Of a stretch of 64,000 bases of DNA, positions 53,868-62,521 are shown piece by piece. The DNA comes from an uncultured Treponema sp. (GTDB lineage Bacteria; Spirochaetota; Spirochaetia; Treponematales; Treponemataceae): contig NZ_CAKVAM010000004.1 in the NCBI RefSeq assembly GCF_934725225.1, positions 1 to 64,000 on the forward strand. The letters are read 5' to 3'. The position numbers and the translations under genes are program-made. Positions within the stretch are counted from its first letter, which is position 1; each line of letters starts with the position of its first letter. The notes beneath the pieces are model-generated. The model made no database searches and was not told the DNA's origin. It was given only the letters and a program-made list of their open reading frames with translations.

Positions 53868-56642
53868 CTATTTTTTGCTGGAAGAGCGGACAATGCGGAA
53901 GCCCTGGTTGTCGTCGGTGCTGTCGGCGTTGTACCAGCCCCTGCGGCCCACCTCGCAGCCCGCGGCGCTGCTGCTCCAGCCGCCACCGCAGTAAAAGCGC
54001 TTGCTGTAGCTGCTGGAATCCCAGCACCACTCCCACACGTTTCCGCTCATGTCGTACAAGCCGTAGCCGTTAGGCTTTTTCTGCGCAACTGTATGTGTCT
54101 TGTCTCCGCTGTTGCCGTCGTACCAAGCAACTTCGTCCAAGTTGTCGCTTCCGCTGTACTTGAATTCCTGACCGCCCTTTGCCGCATACCGCCACTCTTC
54201 TACTGTTGGCAGGCGGTAGCCGTTCGCTTTTTCGTTGCATTTAATCTCACTGTAAATGGAATATCCTTTATGCGGAGTATAGCCCCACATAGACACATTG
54301 GTTACTCCGTCAACAGAATAAACAGGCTTAAGACCTTCTTTTACACTCAGCCTGTTGCAGAACACAATAGCGTCATACCAGCTTACGTTTTCTACAGGAA
54401 GGTTCTTTTCTCCCTTGAACTCGCTTGGGTTCTCGCCCATAACAGACTTGTAAAGCTCCTGTGTAACTTCTGTTGCCATTATTGAATAATGCATATTTGG
54501 AACAGGAATCATCAAATCGCTTGCCTTGTAGTTTTTGTTTTCTAAAATTGAAAGAATCTGTCTGCACCTCTCAAGCACAGCCTGTTTTTCTGCCTCTCTC
54601 TGCGCTATATCCTTTTCTCCTGCAACAACGCCGTGCAGCCCGCGCATATCAAATCTTGGCTTTAGCGCAAGTTCTGCCTGCCTGTTAACAGTGTCTTTCT
54701 GCACAGTTTTTCCTGTCAAGGTATTTATAGCTCGCACTTCGCTTATATTAAGAGTGTAGCAGCTTGGCTTGTTCTCAGTGGCAGGCACGACTTTTATATC
54801 AGCCTCAACAGTTATCACAGGCACTCCGCGCGCAAAAAGGGAGCTGTACAAGTCTGTGTTGTCGGCATACTCTGCAAGCTGCGCATCTGTCGCGCTCGCA
54901 AGGTCTGGAGCCTTTTTTCCAGCAATGCTTTCGTACTTCAATATGAATGTGTCGTCCAGCAAGAGAATTCCGTCAGAGTACACGCAAAGCTCCACGTTCC
55001 AGCCGTATTTGTCGCCGTCATACTCGCCAAAGCTCACTGCAAGCGCATGGTCCGCGCTGCTCAAAGTTCCGCCTTGCGCAATTTTCTTGTAGTCTGCGTT
55101 TATGTCATTTATAAGCGCGTTCTGCCGTGCAGCCGTTTTTTGGTAAACAGCGTCGCAGTCCGCATAGAATTTCTCAAGCAATGCGGCATGGCTTGCATTT
55201 ACCTTGTTCACTCTTCTTTGCTTGGCGGCTTCTGTCGGCTGTCCGTCGTTCATTTCTACAGAAGTCCATTCCGCTTCCAGAATCTCAAGAGCCTGCTCAG
55301 CCTCGTCAAGTTTCATCTTGTCATGCAGCTCAATGCACTCGTTTTCCACGGACTGCCGTATTTCTGACAAAGCCTTTTTCTTTGCCTCAATAGTTGTAAT
55401 CAAACGGATTCCTGTGTCAGACTTGCGTCCTAAAGCCGCCTTTGCCACAGCCTCTTCAATCTGGGTTCTGCGTGCCTTGAGCGCATCGCTGCGTTTTTCA
55501 TCCAGATTTTCATCCGCGCTTTTGCGCTTGTTCTGCTCTTCAAGCAATGACTTCTGTTTTTCAGCCGCATTGAGCTTTTGAGCAAACAGCTCCTTGTCAT
55601 TCTTTATTCTGATTCTGTCTGTAATGTCATTTATCTTTCCTGAAGCGCCTATTTTTTCTATATCATTGTTGCTGTCAGTAACCAGCATGTTAAAATAATT
55701 TGCCTTAGTTCCTGTATTAAAAAGCTCGTTTCCTTCATAGTCTTTGTTTAAAAGAATGTCGCGCATAAAATCGTACACAGGAATATTTAGGGCGTCAGCA
55801 AGGGCAAGGGAAATTTTATCAACTGCGCCTCCAGGAGCAAGCAAGTCTCCAGCAGATGGATATTCATCAGAACTTACATTCGCCTTTACAGTGCCGTCGC
55901 TTCCTTTGAATTCCGTGTTTATAGAATATCCGTCGCTTGTCTTTTTTACTTTTGTGAACAGAGCGTATTCAGCCTTATCTTGCGCCTTGCCGCTTTTTAA
56001 CATAGACTCGGCTTCTGAGTCTGTAATCAAGCTCATTTCAAGGCACTCGCGCAGGTTAAGCCTAAGATTGTCTCTTACGCAGACAGGAATCCATTCAGCT
56101 TCTGCACCTGGCAAATTTTCAGGCTCCAGGTTTACAATCACAAACACCGCGTTTCTAAGGTCAGCTTTTCTTGCAGCCTCCGCCGCGGCTTCGGCTTCAA
56201 GCCTTTCTTTTTCTTCCTGCTGCCTTCTACGCTCTCGCGCCTCTTCTTCCGCCCGTCTTCTTTCTGCCTCAAGCCGATTTCTATATTCAGCCGCAGTTTC
56301 AATTCCTGCAATTCTTGTAATCTTATAGGTTCTGGTCTTGATGTCCTTCACCTTGAACAAAACGTTAAATCTGCTTTTTCTGGCATTGGAAATTCTTATT
56401 TTTATGTCAGTCATGTCTATGTCGCTGACAATCTTGACCTTGCTTTTTGTAAAAAGCGGAATATCAATTTCGCCGTCGCTGTACACATACATCTGGCTAA
56501 GGTCAATCTCGCTCGCAAAGGCGGCGTCTTTGTCCTTGTTCTTTTCAAGCGTTTTTACTAGCTTTCCTTCATCTACTGTCGTCTGGGCGAACGCCGGAAC
56601 AAGCAGCAAAGCCACAATCAAAACTGTAAGAAATCTTTTCAT
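53868..56642 (-). CDS. DGR target 3: large FGE-fold protein
   Basis: From the ATG at 56642 (GGAG upstream) the product is 924 aa. It has a signal peptide ending VPAFAQ and a small N-terminal beta domain. A Glu/Arg/Ala-rich coiled coil (about 125-165) and a domain starting NAVFVIVNLEPENLPGAEAEW, similar to TolB/LpoB-like N-domains of other treponemal FGE proteins, follow. A second long coiled coil (about 350-530) leads to more beta structure and then the C-terminal FGE domain (about 690-924; HYSIMATEVTQELYKSVMGE, GYRLPTVEEWRYAAKGG). The variable repeat (53895-54025) ends GFRIVRSSSKK, with 12 of 13 template mismatches at adenines. Confidence 0.85.
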   Translation of the reverse strand: MKRFLTVLIVALLLVPAFAQTTVDEGKLVKTLEKNKDKDAAFASEIDLSQMYVYSDGEIDIPLFTKSKVKIVSDIDMTDIKIRISNARKSRFNVLFKVKDIKTRTYKITRIAGIETAAEYRNRLEAERRRAEEEARERRRQQEEKERLEAEAAAEAARKADLRNAVFVIVNLEPENLPGAEAEWIPVCVRDNLRLNLRECLEMSLITDSEAESMLKSGKAQDKAEYALFTKVKKTSDGYSINTEFKGSDGTVKANVSSDEYPSAGDLLAPGGAVDKISLALADALNIPVYDFMRDILLNKDYEGNELFNTGTKANYFNMLVTDSNNDIEKIGASGKINDITDRIRIKNDKELFAQKLNAAEKQKSLLEEQNKRKSADENLDEKRSDALKARRTQIEEAVAKAALGRKSDTGIRLITTIEAKKKALSEIRQSVENECIELHDKMKLDEAEQALEILEAEWTSVEMNDGQPTEAAKQRRVNKVNASHAALLEKFYADCDAVYQKTAARQNALINDINADYKKIAQGGTLSSADHALAVSFGEYDGDKYGWNVELCVYSDGILLLDDTFILKYESIAGKKAPDLASATDAQLAEYADNTDLYSSLFARGVPVITVEADIKVVPATENKPSCYTLNISEVRAINTLTGKTVQKDTVNRQAELALKPRFDMRGLHGVVAGEKDIAQREAEKQAVLERCRQILSILENKNYKASDLMIPVPNMHYSIMATEVTQELYKSVMGENPSEFKGEKNLPVENVSWYDAIVFCNRLSVKEGLKPVYSVDGVTNVSMWGYTPHKGYSIYSEIKCNEKANGYRLPTVEEWRYAAKGGQEFKYSGSDNLDEVAWYDGNSGDKTHTVAQKKPNGYGLYDMSGNVWEWCWDSSSYSKRFYCGGGWSSSAAGCEVGRRGWYNADSTDDNQGFRIVRSSSKK
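53895..54025 (-). repeat. Variable repeat VR3
   Basis: The template-matching half is 53960-54025. Over this half it differs from VR2 at only one base, but the other half differs at many variable codons. Confidence 0.85.
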
Positions 56643-56837
56643 TTTCTTCTCCATTTCCTTTTTTATTTAATTTTATTTTTCAGCTGGTATGGTTTGCAGA
56701 ATTGAGTTTAAAACAGCGCGACCCAGCGGACGCACATAAAACGTGCGCCCACCGGGTCGTATATTGTGAGTTTCTTCTATAAATGTAGAATGATTTTAGG
56801 TTTTCTTCGCTATTAGAACTTGCGCATACTATGCCCC

Positions 56838-56870
56838 ACAATAGAGCAATAGAGCAATAGAGCAATAGAG
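56838..56870. repeat. Tandem octanucleotide array
   Basis: Four consecutive copies of the 8-bp unit CAATAGAG. It is not inside a supported gene, so length change would not shift a reading frame. Confidence 0.7.
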
Positions 56871-56975
56871 GCTAGCAAACTGATAAATTCTCGTCAAGTC
56901 CATAACAACATTTTATTGCAAAAATATCTCCATGTCAATATTTGCAGAATACACAAAATATGAACACTTTCTCTA

Positions 56976-57056
56976 TACTTAAAATATGCAACAACACTGT
57001 CTAATAAATGCTTAAAATATGCAAATTACATATTCCAAAGGTACTTAAAATATGCA
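56976..57056. repeat. Three iterons upstream of an ATPase gene
   Basis: The 15-bp motif TACTTAAAATATGCA occurs at 56976-56990, 57009-57023 (first bases TGC) and 57042-57056. The starts are exactly 33 bp apart, about three helical turns, on one DNA face. The last ends 12 bp before the ATPase ATG at 57068. Confidence 0.65.
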
Positions 57057-57067
57057 ATAATATATTT

Positions 57068-58366
57068 ATGCAAAGAAAATTTTATAATACTCTTCTGAAC
57101 TGGAAAAATAAAACAGATAAATTATGTATGCTTGTTCGTGGCGCAAGGCAAATTGGAAAAACCTATATAATAGATTTGTTTGGTCGCGCTGAATATGAAA
57201 ACTACATCTACATCAATTTTGAAGAAAATCCTTCCTATAAAGATATATTTTCCGGCGACTTAGATGTGAATACACTCACAGCTGAAATTTCTCTCAGGGT
57301 AAAAGATGCCCATCTTGAAAATGGAAAAACTTTGATTTTTCTTGATGAAATACAAAGCTGCCCGCAGGCAAGAACTGCGCTGAAATTTTTTTCAATGGAC
57401 AAAAGATATGATGTGATTGCAAGCGGTTCTCTTTTGGGGCTCAACTACAAAGATGTTTCTTCTTACCCGGTAGGTTATGTGCAGGAAGAAAAAATGCATT
57501 CCATGGACTTTGAGGAATTTCTATGGGCATTGGGAGTGCCTCATGAAACAGTCAGCTATATCCGCTCATTTTATGAAAACTCAAAAAAGATTCCCGATGC
57601 CACACACAAAAAGATGATGGAATATTTTAGGCAATATGCGGTTATCGGCGGAATGCCGCAAGTTGTGCAAAGTTTTACGAATGAACACAATTATCAGACT
57701 GCATTGAAACTTCAAAGAAATATTCTGCTTAATTACCAGAATGACATTGCAAAATATGCCCCTGTTTCAGAAAAAACAAAGGCAAGGGAATGTTTTCTTT
57801 CTATTCCGCGCCAGCTTGCAAAAGAAAACCGTAAATTTCAATACGGCATTGTAGAAGAAAAAGGAACTGCCCGAAAGTTTGCAGGAAGCCTGATGTGGCT
57901 TTACGATGCAGGCATAATTGATTTTTGCTACAATATAAATCCGCCAGCTCTTCCGTTTGCAGGAAATGTTGTCTCTTCTTGCTTTAAAATTTATATGCAT
58001 GATATTGGACTTTTGTGTGCAATGCTGGATGACGGAACTCAAAAAGACATTATTGATGACACATTGAAAATTTATAAAGGTGCTATTTACGAAAATCTTA
58101 TTGCAGATATTTTTTCAAAAATGGAAAAGCCGCTCTATTATTACAAAAAAGAAAACTCACAGGGGGAAATTGATTTCTTTATAAGATACAAAGACAATGC
58201 AACTCCAGTAGAAGTAAAAAGCGGAAACAAAGGAACTTCCAGCATGGATAATCTGCTAAAAAAGAGTGAATTTCCGTATGGAATAAAACTTTGCAATGGA
58301 AACATTGGTTTTGCAAACAAAAAAATTACACTGCCGCTTTACTGTGCCATGTTTTTAGATGAATAA
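57068..58366 (+). CDS. AAA_14/DUF4143 ATPase
   Basis: From the ATG at 57068 the product is 432 aa. Walker A is RGARQIGKTY, Walker B TLIFLDEIQSCPQ and the sensor ASGSLLGL. The helical middle is followed by DUF4143 with the nuclease-like EIDFFIRYKDNATPVEVKSG. A frame upstream to 57008 crosses the iterons and is rejected. Function in the family is unsettled. It is followed by a segment that is partly duplicated at 61420-61660. Confidence 0.82.
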   Translation: MQRKFYNTLLNWKNKTDKLCMLVRGARQIGKTYIIDLFGRAEYENYIYINFEENPSYKDIFSGDLDVNTLTAEISLRVKDAHLENGKTLIFLDEIQSCPQARTALKFFSMDKRYDVIASGSLLGLNYKDVSSYPVGYVQEEKMHSMDFEEFLWALGVPHETVSYIRSFYENSKKIPDATHKKMMEYFRQYAVIGGMPQVVQSFTNEHNYQTALKLQRNILLNYQNDIAKYAPVSEKTKARECFLSIPRQLAKENRKFQYGIVEEKGTARKFAGSLMWLYDAGIIDFCYNINPPALPFAGNVVSSCFKIYMHDIGLLCAMLDDGTQKDIIDDTLKIYKGAIYENLIADIFSKMEKPLYYYKKENSQGEIDFFIRYKDNATPVEVKSGNKGTSSMDNLLKKSEFPYGIKLCNGNIGFANKKITLPLYCAMFLDE

Positions 58367-58533
58367 GATTTTATGCAAACGCTTGCAGAATGCGCCTTTC
58401 AATATACATTCAACGCCTCGACTGATTTGGAGCATCACTCTAATTCAGCCGTATTGTTGCTTTCTGCCCCCCATCAAGAAAACTACAAGTTCTTCGCTTT
58501 AACATGATTAAATTATGCAGATTTTTAGAATAT
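58079..58533 (+). repeat. Source copy of a truncated duplication
   Basis: The 3' end of the ATPase gene and its downstream sequence (58079-58133 and 58346-58533) recur at 61420-61660, where the 212 bp between (58134-58345) are absent. Confidence 0.8.
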
Positions 58534-58703
58534 TTCCTAGTTTAAAAATACAGTTTTTTGTACCACTCAATAATCAATCGAGTTTTCCCGATTACAACCA
58601 GTTCAACCAAAACTAAAAAAAAACGTTATGTCAGCTTAACAAAATTAATCAAAAATTGTTAAGTAGACTTAACAATTTGAGCAATATGTTATAAAATCAA
58701 GCT
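58367..58703. other. Intergenic region with palindromic operator
   Basis: The first half holds the shared 3' sequence of the ATPase gene, including CTTTAACATGATTAAATTAT (about 58496-58516), also seen near 60066 and 61629. The second half holds a strong palindrome and promoter before the next ATPase gene. No ORF was seen. Confidence 0.5.
58635..58678. promoter_or_regulatory. Palindromic operator candidate
   Basis: A perfect palindrome with 12-bp arms, AAATTGTTAAGT/ACTTAACAATTT (58653-58664 and 58667-58678), is preceded by a third half-site CTTAACAA (58635-58642). TTAACA (58669-58674) and TAAAAT (58692-58697), 17 bp apart, could be the promoter of the ATPase at 58704; the palindrome covers the -35 box. 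Confidence 0.6.
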
Positions 58704-59900
58704 ATGGAAAAACTGATAGAAGTTTTCAGAAAGAAAATGACCGCCCCGCTTCCAACCTTTGAGCGCGAACTGGAAAGAAAAATAAACTGGAATGCGCGGC
58801 TTATAAGCATAAGAGGCTCAAGAGGAACTGGAAAAACAACGCTATTCCTGCAGCATATAAAAAAAACTTTCTCCGATAACCTGAGCAAAGTTCTTTATGT
58901 AAGCCTTGACAACATTTATTTTTCAAACAATACACTTGTTGAACTTGCAGAAAAATTTGTAAGCCGTGGCGGAACTCATCTTTTTCTTGATGAAGTGCAT
59001 AAATACGAAAACTGGTCAAAGGAAATCAAAAATCTTTACGATGATTTTCCAGAGCTTCACATCGCCTTCACTGGTTCTTCCTTGCTTGAAATTCTGAACG
59101 GCAGAGCGGATTTAAGCCGCAGAACTTTAGTTTATGAGCTGACCGGTCTTTCTTTCCGCGAGTATCTTTCGCTGATAAAAGCACACGATTTTCCAATTTT
59201 TACATTGGAAGAAATACTAGAGAACAACGAGCAGATTTCCGCGGAAATCGCATCAAAAATCAAGCCGTTTGAATTTTTTGACGATTATCTATCTTTTGGC
59301 TATTATCCGTACTTTTTAGAAGGAAAAGACGACTATTTTAACCGTCTAAATGAAACCCTGAACATGATTCTTGAAGTTGAGGTTCCTTTTCTCCGCGGAC
59401 TGGAAATCGCCTATATTCCAAGAATAAAGAAACTTCTGGCTATCATAGGCGAATCTGCCCCGTTCATTCCAAACATAACACAGCTTGCCGCAAAAATCGG
59501 AATTTCAAGACAGACCTTGCTTCAATATTTGAAATATTTGGAAGACGCAAAACTGATAAACCAGCTTTATAAAAAATCACGCGGATTAAGTGTCCTTGAA
59601 AAACCCGAAAAGATTCTCATGGAAAACACAAACCTTATGGAACTTTTTAATGGAGAAAACGCCAATACAGGCAACCGCCGGGAAACTTTTGTTCTAAACC
59701 AGCTCTTACATTCCCATAAAGTTGATTTTTCAGAGGAAAGTGATTTCTTTGTGGACTCAAAATACACTTTTGAAGTAGGCGGGAAGAACAAAAAGCGTAA
59801 ACAAATTCAGACAGTTCCAGACTCATACATTATCGCCGACGACATAGAATTCGGCACTGACCGGCGGATTCCTATCTGGCTGCTGGGATTTATGTACTGA
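58704..59900 (+). CDS. AAA_14 ATPase
   Basis: The 398-aa product has Walker A IRGSRGTGKTTL, Walker B THLFLDEVHKYENW and the sensor AFTGSSLLEI. A winged-helix-like part follows (LAAKIGISRQTLLQYLKYLEDAKLI). The C-terminus (about 330-398) is only a weak match to the DUF4143 nuclease fold (DSKYTFEVGGK). It belongs to a different subgroup from the neighbours at 57068 and 60203. The ATG is so near the candidate -10 box that translation may be leaderless. Confidence 0.82.
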   Translation: MEKLIEVFRKKMTAPLPTFERELERKINWNARLISIRGSRGTGKTTLFLQHIKKTFSDNLSKVLYVSLDNIYFSNNTLVELAEKFVSRGGTHLFLDEVHKYENWSKEIKNLYDDFPELHIAFTGSSLLEILNGRADLSRRTLVYELTGLSFREYLSLIKAHDFPIFTLEEILENNEQISAEIASKIKPFEFFDDYLSFGYYPYFLEGKDDYFNRLNETLNMILEVEVPFLRGLEIAYIPRIKKLLAIIGESAPFIPNITQLAAKIGISRQTLLQYLKYLEDAKLINQLYKKSRGLSVLEKPEKILMENTNLMELFNGENANTGNRRETFVLNQLLHSHKVDFSEESDFFVDSKYTFEVGGKNKKRKQIQTVPDSYIIADDIEFGTDRRIPIWLLGFMY

Positions 59901-60202
59901 TTTCTACTTTTTAATAGCTAGAATGCCGAGTTTTAAACGTTTTCTATCTCATTGCCACTGTTTCGAACCTGCTCCTCATGGACTACATTGTAATTGCTTG
60001 TCTCAAGAAATTTATTCACAACCTCCAGCATTTTCGCCATTCATTAAGAAAATCATACGCTTTTCTCTTTAACATAATAAAATTATGCAGATTTTTAGAA
60101 CAGTTTTTGACTCCTAAAAGCATATTTTTAGATTCATAAAAAAAATGGTACAAATCCAAAGTTGAACTTGAAATTTGTTCTGTTTTTTTATACGCTCTTA
60201 TC
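59901..60202. other. Intergenic region between ATPase genes
   Basis: It contains a copy of the CTTTAACATAATAAAATTAT motif (about 60069-60088) also found after 58498 and 61629, and a TTGAAA..TATACG promoter-like pair before the next ATPase. No ORF was seen. Confidence 0.4.
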
Positions 60203-61366
60203 ATGCAGAACACAAAAAGAGAAATCGAAGCTGAACTCAAACGCTGCGCTGAATATTTTCCTGTTGTTACAATCTTAGGTCCTCGCCAGTCCGGCAAAAC
60301 CACGCTTGCAGAAATGTTTTTTCCATCTTATCAATATGTGAACCTTGAAGACCCGGAAATTTTTGCGCTTGCACAGAACGATATAAATGAATTTTTCAAT
60401 CTTTTTAAGGCGCCCTTGATTATTGACGAAATCCAGCGAGTTCCTGCCCTGCTGAATAAAATCCAAGTTCTAGTCGATGAGAAAAAGCAAAACGGACAGT
60501 TCATTCTTACAGGAAGTTTCCAGCAGGGCTTAAAATCCGCAATTTCGCAGTCGCTCGCAGGAAGAACAGCAGTTATAAATCTTCTTCCATATTCAATTTC
60601 TGAGCTTTTACGAATCGGACAGAACCTTTCAAAAGATGAATATTTGTACCAGGGATTCATGCCGCGCCATTATTCGGAAAACCAGCCTGTTGATTTGCTT
60701 TACCGCTCTTATTTTCAGACCTATGTGGAGCGGGATGTGCAGTCGCTTTTGAACGTGAAGCACAAAAATCTGTTTGAGAAATTTCTTCGTCTTGTAGCAG
60801 GAAGAATCGGGCAGATTGTGAATTATGAATCGCTTGCAAATGACACTGGAGTTTCATCGACTACAATTTCTGAATGGATTTCAATTCTTGAGTCATCGTT
60901 TATCATTTTCCGCCTTGAGCCTTACTTTGAAAATTTTACCAAGCGGCTTGTAAAATCGCCGAAAATTTATTTTTATGACACAGGATCAGCCTGCTACCTT
61001 TTAGGAATAAAAAACGCGGAGCAGGTTTCGCGCGATCCGCTTATGGGAAACCTTTTTGAGAACATGGTCGTGCTTGAAATATTAAAGTCGCAGTACAACA
61101 AAGGCGAGGAAAAATCACTGTATTATTTCAGGGACAGCAAAGGCTTTGAAATTGACCTGATTGTCCAGAACGGACGGAGCATTGTTCCGGTTGAAATAAA
61201 GGCGGCCTCAACTTTCAACGCAGAATTCGCTAAAAATCTGAAAAAATTTGCAGGATTCGCAAAAAATACAGTGAATCCAACCGTTATCTACAGCGGAAAC
61301 CTTGAATGTGAAAGCGACGGTGTAAAATACCTGAATTTCAAGAACTGCGGAAGTTTGGTGGAGTGA
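60203..61366 (+). CDS. AAA_14/DUF4143 ATPase
   Basis: The 387-aa product has Walker A GPRQSGKTTL (about residues 29-38), Walker B LIIDEIQRVPALLNKI and the sensor LTGSFQQGL. DUF4143 with EIDLIVQNGRSIVPVEIKAA follows. It is the third ATPase in tandem. Each of the three is followed by a copy of one short AT-rich motif, so the array may have grown by duplication or repeated insertion. Confidence 0.85.
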   Translation: MQNTKREIEAELKRCAEYFPVVTILGPRQSGKTTLAEMFFPSYQYVNLEDPEIFALAQNDINEFFNLFKAPLIIDEIQRVPALLNKIQVLVDEKKQNGQFILTGSFQQGLKSAISQSLAGRTAVINLLPYSISELLRIGQNLSKDEYLYQGFMPRHYSENQPVDLLYRSYFQTYVERDVQSLLNVKHKNLFEKFLRLVAGRIGQIVNYESLANDTGVSSTTISEWISILESSFIIFRLEPYFENFTKRLVKSPKIYFYDTGSACYLLGIKNAEQVSRDPLMGNLFENMVVLEILKSQYNKGEEKSLYYFRDSKGFEIDLIVQNGRSIVPVEIKAASTFNAEFAKNLKKFAGFAKNTVNPTVIYSGNLECESDGVKYLNFKNCGSLVE

Positions 61367-61868
61367 TAATGGCATATCTCGTATTTTTAACTCTTTACAA
61401 AAACATGCACATATAATGAGGTGCTATTTACGAAAATCTTATTGCAGATATTTTTTCAAAAATGGAAAAGCCGCGCCATGTTTTTAAATGAATAAGATTT
61501 TATGCAAACGCTTGCAGAATGCGCCTTTCAATATACATTCAACGCCTCGGCTGATTTGGAGCATCACTCTAATTCAGCCGTATTGTTGCTTTCTGCCCCC
61601 CCATCAAGAAAACTACAAGTTCTTCGCTTTAACATGATTAAATTATGCAGATTTTTAAAACACTTTTTAAGGTAGAATTGCATATAACTCAAGAATGCAT
61701 ATCTTTAGACTGAATGCCAAGTTTTATATTTTTAAGTAATTGCCTCACTTACTTTTCTTGTTACTACCATGCTTGACATGAGAACAACAGTTAATAAATC
61801 CGTAAAATTTAAACACAATTCTCACAAACTATGCTATAATTAATCATATCTCATAAGGAGGTAAAACA
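61367..61868. other. Intergenic region with truncated ATPase 3' duplicate
   Basis: Positions 61420-61660 are a near copy of the end and downstream region of the ATPase gene at 57068, lacking 212 bp. The rest up to the small ORF at 61869 contains only AT-rich sequence. Confidence 0.7.
61420..61660 (+). pseudogene. Fragment of duplicated ATPase 3' end
   Basis: It is nearly identical to 58079-58133 joined to 58346-58533, with the join at a short GCCGC/GCC overlap. A C-run of 7 (61596-61602) stands against 6 in the source (58467-58472). No start or functional frame remains. Confidence 0.8.
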
Positions 61869-62036
61869 ATGCTTGCAGTGAATGGGTATTACGATGGCAA
61901 TGTTTGTTTACTGGAAGAACAGGTAACACAAGAACCACAAAAAGTAATCATCACTTTCTTAGAAAAGCCGTTTGAAAAAACAAAGAATAAAGTAAATGCA
62001 AAAACTGCAGAAACAGAAAAACTTCAAGTTTTATAA
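61869..62036 (+). CDS. Small antitoxin-like protein
   Basis: A 55-aa ORF with a strong AAGGAGG ribosome-binding site 9 bp upstream. The sequence opens MLAVNGYYDGNVCLLEE and contains PQKVIITFLEKP. This is like the short DUF2281/VapB- or Phd-type antitoxin N-terminus common in treponemes. No toxin gene follows; the next genes are on the other strand. I treat it as a solitary antitoxin or remnant. Confidence 0.6.
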   Translation: MLAVNGYYDGNVCLLEEQVTQEPQKVIITFLEKPFEKTKNKVNAKTAETEKLQVL

Positions 62037-62121
62037 GAATATACAGGCACTTCCAGTTTTAACTCAAAACTGAACCTATTAAATAATTCTCAATCAAAAA
62101 AGTATTTTCGGTAAATATACA

Positions 62122-62145
62122 ATTCCCCGGCAAGACCAGGGAATC
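62122..62145. repeat. Dispersed palindromic repeat, decayed unit
   Basis: TTCCCCGGCAAGACCAGGGAA resembles the units at 47482 and 47582. It lies between the antitoxin-like ORF and the phage cassette. Confidence 0.4.
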
Positions 62146-62149
62146 TCTG

Positions 62150-62521
62150 CTAGTTTCTAAGCCTGTACATAACACCTCCTGTAAATGCGGCTCCCAGAAT
62201 AACGGCAAGTTCGCACATGGCTGTTTTTTTCCAGAACGCGCAGCTTTTAAGAATGCGCCTGCTTTCTTTTTCAAACTGCGCCTTAAGTCCCTCCTGCTGC
62301 AAAAACAATGCTTCATCAACCGTTTCTTCAAGAATTCTTTCAAGTTCAGCTGCAAGGGTTTCATTGCCCAGAGCCTGATCCAGCGGCAAGTCCTGCGTTT
62401 TTAACTGCGCTTCTGATTCTGCTTTTTCCGTTGGAAACAACTTTTCTGCACTCGCCGGAAAAACCATGTTTACCGCCAGAATCACGGCGGCTGTTTTTTG
62501 CATTATATGCGAATGTCTCAT
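62150..62521 (-). CDS. Small secreted/membrane protein of lysis cassette
   Basis: The 123-aa product has a signal-like N-terminus (MQKTAAVILAVNMVFPASA after a short basic start) and a Glu/Leu-rich helix. A C-terminal hydrophobic stretch (TAMCELAVILGAAFTGGVMY) comes last. GGAGGTAAAG precedes the ATG. It overlaps the upstream gene by 161 bp in another frame. A spanin-like role is possible by position, but sequence does not show it. Confidence 0.55.
   Translation of the reverse strand: MRHSHIMQKTAAVILAVNMVFPASAEKLFPTEKAESEAQLKTQDLPLDQALGNETLAAELERILEETVDEALFLQQEGLKAQFEKESRRILKSCAFWKKTAMCELAVILGAAFTGGVMYRLRN

Larger units (their letters stand above)
56655..57067. other. Intergenic region with octamer repeat and iterons
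   Basis: This gap between divergent genes holds a GC-rich hairpin-prone segment near 56714-56760 (GCGACCCAGCGGACGC.. with CACCGGGTCG). It also holds a four-unit CAATAGAG octamer array (about 56838-56870) and three 15-bp iterons (56976-57056). No convincing ORF was seen. Confidence 0.5.

Noticed and set aside
56976..57056. Repeats at 57 kb as a CRISPR array
   Set aside because: Only three 15-bp repeats with 18-bp spacers; too short, and no cas genes are present.
58467..58472. C6/C7 tracts at 58467 and 61596 as phase-variable switches
   Set aside because: They lie after genes, not in promoters or reading frames; the length difference is more simply drift between duplicate copies.
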